Below the pieces are notes generated by a model. That model saw nothing but the letters and a program-made list of their open reading frames with translations, ran no database searches and was not told the origin of the DNA. From Kribbella pratensis (lineage in GTDB: Bacteria; Actinomycetota; Actinomycetes; Propionibacteriales; Kribbellaceae): a stretch of DNA of 64,000 bases. Made by a program: the position numbers and the translations under genes. Shown here piece after piece: positions 60,447 to 64,000 of the stretch. The stretch is taken from positions 3,043,607-3,107,606 of the forward strand of contig NZ_SODU01000001.1 of NCBI RefSeq assembly GCF_004366075.1, read 5' to 3'. Position 1 is the stretch's first letter, and each line of letters opens with the position of its first letter.

Positions 60447-61376
60447 TCAGCCCCGGGGGCCGTAGGCCTCCGGGGCTCCGTTGGCCGTGGTGAAGAGGGA
60501 GTAGACCGATGTGGTCGCGGTGAGGAAGAGGCGGTTGCGTTTCGGGCCGCCCCAGGTGAGGTTGCTGACGGTCTCGGGGACCAGGAGTTTGCCGAGCAGC
60601 GTGCCGTCGGGGTGGTAGATGTGCACGCCGTCCGCGGCCGACGCCCAGACGCGGCCCTGGGTGTCGAGGCGGATGCCGTCGAAGATGCCGTTGCCGCACT
60701 CGGCGAACAGCTCGCCGCCGCTCAGGGTGTCGCCGTCGACGGTGAAGACGCGGATCGTCCCCTGCTCCGAATCGGTGATGTAGAGCAACGACTCGTCGAG
60801 TGAGAACGCGAGCCCGTTCGGCCGGTCGAAGTCGTCGGCGACGCGGGTCAGCCCACCGTCCGGCGCGACCCGGTACACGTGGCAGCCGCCGGTCTCGATC
60901 TCGCCCTTGTACCCCTCGTAGTCGCTGTCGATCCCGTACGCCGGATCCGTGAACCAGACCGACCCGTCGCGCTTCACCACCACGTCGTTCGGGGAGTTCA
61001 GCCGCTTCCCGTCGTACTCGTGGGCGAGCACGGTGATACCGCCGTGGTGTTCGGTCCGCGTCACGCGCCGGTTGCCGTGCTCGCAGCTCACCAGCCGGCC
61101 CTCGGTGTCGCGGGTGTGGCCGTTGGTGTTGCCGGCCGGGTGCCGGAAGACGGAGACCTGGTACGACGTCTCGTCCCAGCGCAGGATCCGGTCGTTCGGG
61201 ATGTCGCTCCACAACAGGTAGCGGCCCGCGGCGGAGTACACCGGGCCCTCGACCCAGCGGCCACCGGTCCACAGCCGTTCGAGGCGGCTGTCGCCACGGA
61301 TACCTTCGAAGCGGTCGTCCAGCTTCTCCCAGACGGCCGGCGCGGTCCCTGCCAACGGCTCGAGAATTCCGGTCAT
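60447..61376 (-). CDS. SMP-30/gluconolactonase family protein (first copy)
   Basis: A 309-residue six-bladed beta-propeller of the SMP-30/gluconolactonase/LRE type. Metal-binding landmarks are WVEGPVYSAAGRYLLWSDIP (Glu near the N-terminus), RLNSPNDVVVKRDGSVWFTD (Asn/Asp) and DRPNGLAFSLDESLLYITDS. It probably hydrolyses a sugar or related lactone in the cytoplasm. The ATG at 61376 follows GAGGAG by 5 bases. A paralogue lies 61 bases upstream on the same strand, so the pair is likely co-transcribed. The stop sits next to a strong hairpin. Confidence 0.9.
   Translation of the reverse strand: MTGILEPLAGTAPAVWEKLDDRFEGIRGDSRLERLWTGGRWVEGPVYSAAGRYLLWSDIPNDRILRWDETSYQVSVFRHPAGNTNGHTRDTEGRLVSCEHGNRRVTRTEHHGGITVLAHEYDGKRLNSPNDVVVKRDGSVWFTDPAYGIDSDYEGYKGEIETGGCHVYRVAPDGGLTRVADDFDRPNGLAFSLDESLLYITDSEQGTIRVFTVDGDTLSGGELFAECGNGIFDGIRLDTQGRVWASAADGVHIYHPDGTLLGKLLVPETVSNLTWGGPKRNRLFLTATTSVYSLFTTANGAPEAYGPRG
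60449..60477. terminator. Convergent hairpin terminator
   Basis: AGCCCCGG (60449-60456) pairs with CCGGGGCT (60470-60477), and the next five bases pair with one mismatch around a GTA loop, giving a 13-base stem. It lies between the Nramp-related stop (60441) and the end of the first SMP-30 gene, partly inside its last codons. No T-run follows, as is usual in high-GC species. Confidence 0.65.
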
Positions 61377-61437
61377 CACGACTCCTCGCGAACTCGGCTG
61401 CGAACACTCGCGGAAGAGCCTATGCGGTTCTCCTGCG

Positions 61438-62361
61438 CTATCTCGGGGCGGCCTGCACGTTGGTCAGCCACGACCACACCGAGGTGGTCGCGGTGATGAA
61501 GAGGCGGTTGCCCTTCGGGCCGCCGAAGGTCAGGTTGGACACCACGTCCGGGAGCACCAGCTTGCCGATCAGCGTGCCGTCGGGATCGAAGCAGTGCACG
61601 CCTTCGTGCGTGGCCGCCCAGACCCGGCCGGTGCTGTCCAGCCGGATGCCGTCGAACATTCCGCCCTCGCACGGTGCGAACACCTCACCCCCGGTCAGCT
61701 TCTCGCCGTCCACGTCGAACCGGCGGATGTGCTTGCCCGGCGTGTCGACGACGTACAACTGGCTCTCGTCGTTGGAGAAGGCGAGCCCGTTCGGACGGAT
61801 GAAGTCGTCCGCGACGACGGTCAGTGCGCCGTCCGGGGCGATCCGGTAGACGTGGCAACCGTCGATCTCCTGCTCGGCGGCGTGTCCCTCGTAGCTCGAG
61901 GTGATCCCGTACGGCGGGTCGGTGAACCAGATCGACCCGTCGCTGCGTTCGACCACGTCGTTCGGGCTGTTCAACCGCCGGCTCGACCCCGAACTGCCGA
62001 GGTGCGAGGCGAGGACCGTGCGGCTGCCGTCGTACTCCGTTCGCACGACCTGGCGATCGCCCTGCGAGCAGCTGATCAGGCGGCCGGCGCGGTCGATGGT
62101 GTTGCCGTTGACGTAACCGGAGGGCTGGCGGAACACGCTGACCTGGCCGGAGAGCTCGTCCCAGCGGAGCAGCCGGTCGTTCGGAATGTCGCTGAAGACG
62201 AGGCAGCGCCAGGCCGGCGAGTACGCCGGTCCTTCGAGCCAGCGGCCGCCGTCGTACAGGCATTCGAGGTACTCGTCGCCCGCGATCTTGGTGAAGCGCT
62301 CGTCGAGCACCACGAGCTCGGCCCGGAGCCGCGGCGGCGCGGCGTTGAGTGTGATCGTCAT
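61438..62361 (-). CDS. SMP-30/gluconolactonase family protein (second copy)
   Basis: A 307-residue SMP-30-type propeller closely resembling the preceding copy: WLEGPAYSPAWRCLVFSDIP, RLNSPNDVVERSDGSIWFTD, and IRPNGLAFSNDESQLYVVDT all keep the metal and substrate residues. The two are about 50-60 percent identical by eye. The ATG at 62361 begins MTITLNAAPP. It is divergent from an Lrp/AsnC-type regulator, which is its probable controller. Substrate unknown; sugar lactone is the family's usual. Confidence 0.9.
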   Translation of the reverse strand: MTITLNAAPPRLRAELVVLDERFTKIAGDEYLECLYDGGRWLEGPAYSPAWRCLVFSDIPNDRLLRWDELSGQVSVFRQPSGYVNGNTIDRAGRLISCSQGDRQVVRTEYDGSRTVLASHLGSSGSSRRLNSPNDVVERSDGSIWFTDPPYGITSSYEGHAAEQEIDGCHVYRIAPDGALTVVADDFIRPNGLAFSNDESQLYVVDTPGKHIRRFDVDGEKLTGGEVFAPCEGGMFDGIRLDSTGRVWAATHEGVHCFDPDGTLIGKLVLPDVVSNLTFGGPKGNRLFITATTSVWSWLTNVQAAPR

Positions 62362-62413
62362 ATGCGGAACGCTATCCTGTCGCCGACCGCCCATACAGAA
62401 CGAGGTTTGGTTT

Positions 62414-62872
62414 GTGACCGATATGACAGTAGATGATGTGGATCGTGGGTTGCTGGCCGCGTTGCAGGAGGACGCCGGGCAGTCGTATGCCGCGCTCGGG
62501 CAGGCGGTCGGGCTCTCGGCCGGATCCGCCCACGAACGGGTCCGGAAACTGAAGGCGGCCGGCGTGATCCGGCGTACGACGGTCGACGTGGACCCGGCCG
62601 CGGTCGGGCTCGGCGTCCTGGCGTTCGTCATGCTCGAGTCCGGCGCCTGGATGGGCGACGAGCCGACCCTGAAGGCGTTGCGGAAGATCCCGGCGGTCGA
62701 GGAGGCGCACATCATCGCCGGGCCGGCGTCGGTCCTGGTGAAGGTCCGCACGGCGACCACCGAGGACCTGCAGGCGACCCTGCGTGCACTCCACCAGGTG
62801 GACGGGGTGACCAGCACTCAGACAGTGGTGGTGCTGGAGACGTTCTTCGAGAGACAACCCACCGTGGTGTGA
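62414..62872 (+). CDS. Lrp/AsnC family transcriptional regulator
   Basis: A 152-residue regulator with an N-terminal helix-turn-helix (VDRGLLAALQEDAGQSYAAL, then LSAGSAHERVRKLKAAGVIR) and a C-terminal RAM domain (VEEAHIIAGPASVLVKVRTA) that binds amino acids or similar ligands and forms octamers. The GTG at 62414 was taken; ATG at 62423 would also fit. It is divergent from the SMP-30 pair, 52 bases away, and most likely regulates it. Confidence 0.9.
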   Translation: MTDMTVDDVDRGLLAALQEDAGQSYAALGQAVGLSAGSAHERVRKLKAAGVIRRTTVDVDPAAVGLGVLAFVMLESGAWMGDEPTLKALRKIPAVEEAHIIAGPASVLVKVRTATTEDLQATLRALHQVDGVTSTQTVVVLETFFERQPTVV

Positions 62873-62935
62873 GCAACACCCTGCCCCCAGGGCGGCCCCT
62901 TGACCCTAGACTCGGGCCAGCCGAAGGGAGTCGCT

Positions 62936-64000
62936 GTGTCCGACAGCTTGCATATCACCAAGGTGCTGGTCGCCAACCGGGGCGAGATCGCCGTCCGGGT
63001 CGTCCGGGCCGCCGCCGACGCGGGACTGGAAAGCGTCGCCGTGTACGCCGACCAGGACCGGGACGCGCTGTTCGTCCGGCTCGCCGACGAGGCCTACGCG
63101 CTGGACGGGTCGACACCGGCCGACTCCTACCTGAACATCGCCAAGATCCTGGACGTGGCCGCCCGCTCGGGCGCGAACGCCGTACATCCGGGCTACGGCT
63201 TCCTGGCCGAGAACGCTGCGTTCGCCCAGGCGGTGATCGACGCGGGGCTGATCTGGATCGGGCCGCCGCCGTCGGCGATCGACTCGCTCGGCGACAAGGT
63301 CAAGGCGCGGCACATCGCGGAGAAGGTCGGCGCGCCACAGGTTCCGGGTACGCCGGACCCGGTGGCGAACGCTGATGAGGTGGTGGCGTTCGCCCAGGAG
63401 TACGGGCTGCCGATCGCGATCAAGGCGGCGTACGGCGGTGGCGGGCGCGGGATGAAGGTCGCGCGGACGCTGGAGGAAGTCCCGGAGCTGTTCGAGTCGG
63501 CCACCCGCGAGGCTGTCAGCGCCTTCGGACGCGGCGAGTGCTTCGTCGAGCGGTACCTGGACAAACCACGGCACGTCGAGACCCAGTGCCTGGCCGATGC
63601 CCACGGCAACGTTGTCGTCGTGTCGACGCGGGACTGCTCGCTGCAGCGCCGGTACCAGAAGCTCGTCGAGGAGGCGCCGGCTCCGTTCCTGTCGCCCGAG
63701 CAGCTGGAACTGCTCTACTCGTCGTCGAAGAAGATCCTCCGCGAGGCCGGGTACGTCGGCGCCGGGACGTGCGAGTTCCTGGTCGGACAGGACGGACTGA
63801 TCTCGTTCCTCGAGGTGAACACGCGACTGCAGGTCGAGCACCCGGTCTCCGAGGAGGTCACCGGGCTCGACCTGGTCCGGGAGATGTTCCGGATCGCCAA
63901 CGGCGAGGAGCTCGGATACGGCGACCCGGAGATCTCCGGGCACTCGATCGAGTTCCGGATCAACGCCGAGGACGGCGGGCGCGGATTCCTGCCCGCTCCG
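62936..64000 (+). CDS. accA: Acetyl/propionyl-CoA carboxylase alpha subunit (biotin carboxylase; 3' truncated)
   Basis: The first 355 residues of a biotin carboxylase/carrier protein, running off the window. Start is GTG at 62936 ([20 protein letters not shown]) after GAAGGGAG. Visible are the N-terminal biotin carboxylase domain, the ATP-grasp loop [15 protein letters not shown], the [15 protein letters not shown] segment and the catalytic [15 protein letters not shown]. The biotin-carrying C-terminus (expected at about residue 550-590) lies beyond the edge. It should pair with the beta and epsilon subunits at 17.7-19.5 kb and be biotinylated by BirA. Confidence 0.95.
   Translation, partial: MSDSLHITKVLVANRGEIAVRVVRAAADAGLESVAVYADQDRDALFVRLADEAYALDGSTPADSYLNIAKILDVAARSGANAVHPGYGFLAENAAFAQAVIDAGLIWIGPPPSAIDSLGDKVKARHIAEKVGAPQVPGTPDPVANADEVVAFAQEYGLPIAIKAAYGGGGRGMKVARTLEEVPELFESATREAVSAFGRGECFVERYLDKPRHVETQCLADAHGNVVVVSTRDCSLQRRYQKLVEEAPAPFLSPEQLELLYSSSKKILREAGYVGAGTCEFLVGQDGLISFLEVNTRLQVEHPVSEEVTGLDLVREMFRIANGEELGYGDPEISGHSIEFRINAEDGGRGFLPAP

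Noticed and set aside
1..64000. tRNA, rRNA or insertion sequences
   Set aside because: I looked for cloverleaf patterns, rRNA motifs and transposase features and saw none; a proper search tool could still find a missed tRNA.

Overview
This window is high-GC actinobacterial chromosome: GTG and TTG starts are common, many genes overlap by 4 bases (ATGA or GTGA), and several starts have a -10-like TANNNT only 6 to 8 bases upstream, as in leaderless mRNAs. The backbone order purE, purK, GtrA, PH-domain membrane protein, birA, accD, accE, maf ... accA is, from memory, that of the Mycobacterium tuberculosis Rv3275c-Rv3285 block. Overall style suggests Propionibacteriales, perhaps a Kribbella relative; that taxon is an inference. 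No rRNA, tRNA, insertion sequence or CRISPR array was seen.

Layout. 1-16 kb: a 5'-truncated UDP-sugar dehydrogenase, an MFS exporter, purEK, GtrA, an Mce-associated-like protein with an apparent 1-base frameshift, two tandem secreted proteins, an Eis-like acetyltransferase, a PH-domain membrane protein, an OFA-type transporter with a 35-residue partner, a MOSC protein, birA, ppc, and a TetR/SCP2 divergent pair. 17-27 kb: accD-accE, then an operon-like group rich in metallopeptidase motifs (M16, HELGH protein, DUF885) around a Maf-methyltransferase fusion, followed by a neutral zinc metallopeptidase. 27-36 kb: a DHA2 exporter with its TetR regulator, a MoxR/DUF58/DUF4129 operon, a second Eis-like gene with an HTH gene, and a COG0523-like protein under a Zur-type operator.

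36.4-38.4 kb is repeat-rich: an 81-bp minisatellite, a long imperfect hairpin and a 51-bp minisatellite flank one maleylpyruvate-isomerase-like gene. 38-43 kb: an HpcH/HpaI aldolase, a phosphotransferase-family kinase, and an acyl-CoA carboxylase/dehydrogenase pair divergent from a MerR regulator. 43-53 kb is a nitrate-assimilation operon read right to left: transporter (narK), nitrate reductase (nasA), a fused NasC-NirB reductase, nirD, an NnaR-like HemD-winged-helix regulator and a CbiX-type chelatase, headed by a good GlnR box. 53-64 kb: MMPL transporter, DUF1905/YdeI protein, large LuxR/ATPase regulator, Nramp-related transporter, two SMP-30 proteins with an Lrp regulator, and the 3'-truncated biotin carboxylase alpha subunit.

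Functional links: BirA should biotinylate the alpha subunit at the right edge, which pairs with AccD and AccE; CbiX-type siroheme synthesis would supply the NirB cofactor; PEP carboxylase and the acyl-CoA carboxylases feed anaplerotic and malonyl/methylmalonyl-CoA pools. Start sites, promoters and operators are read by eye, and all family calls rest on motif recognition without database searches.
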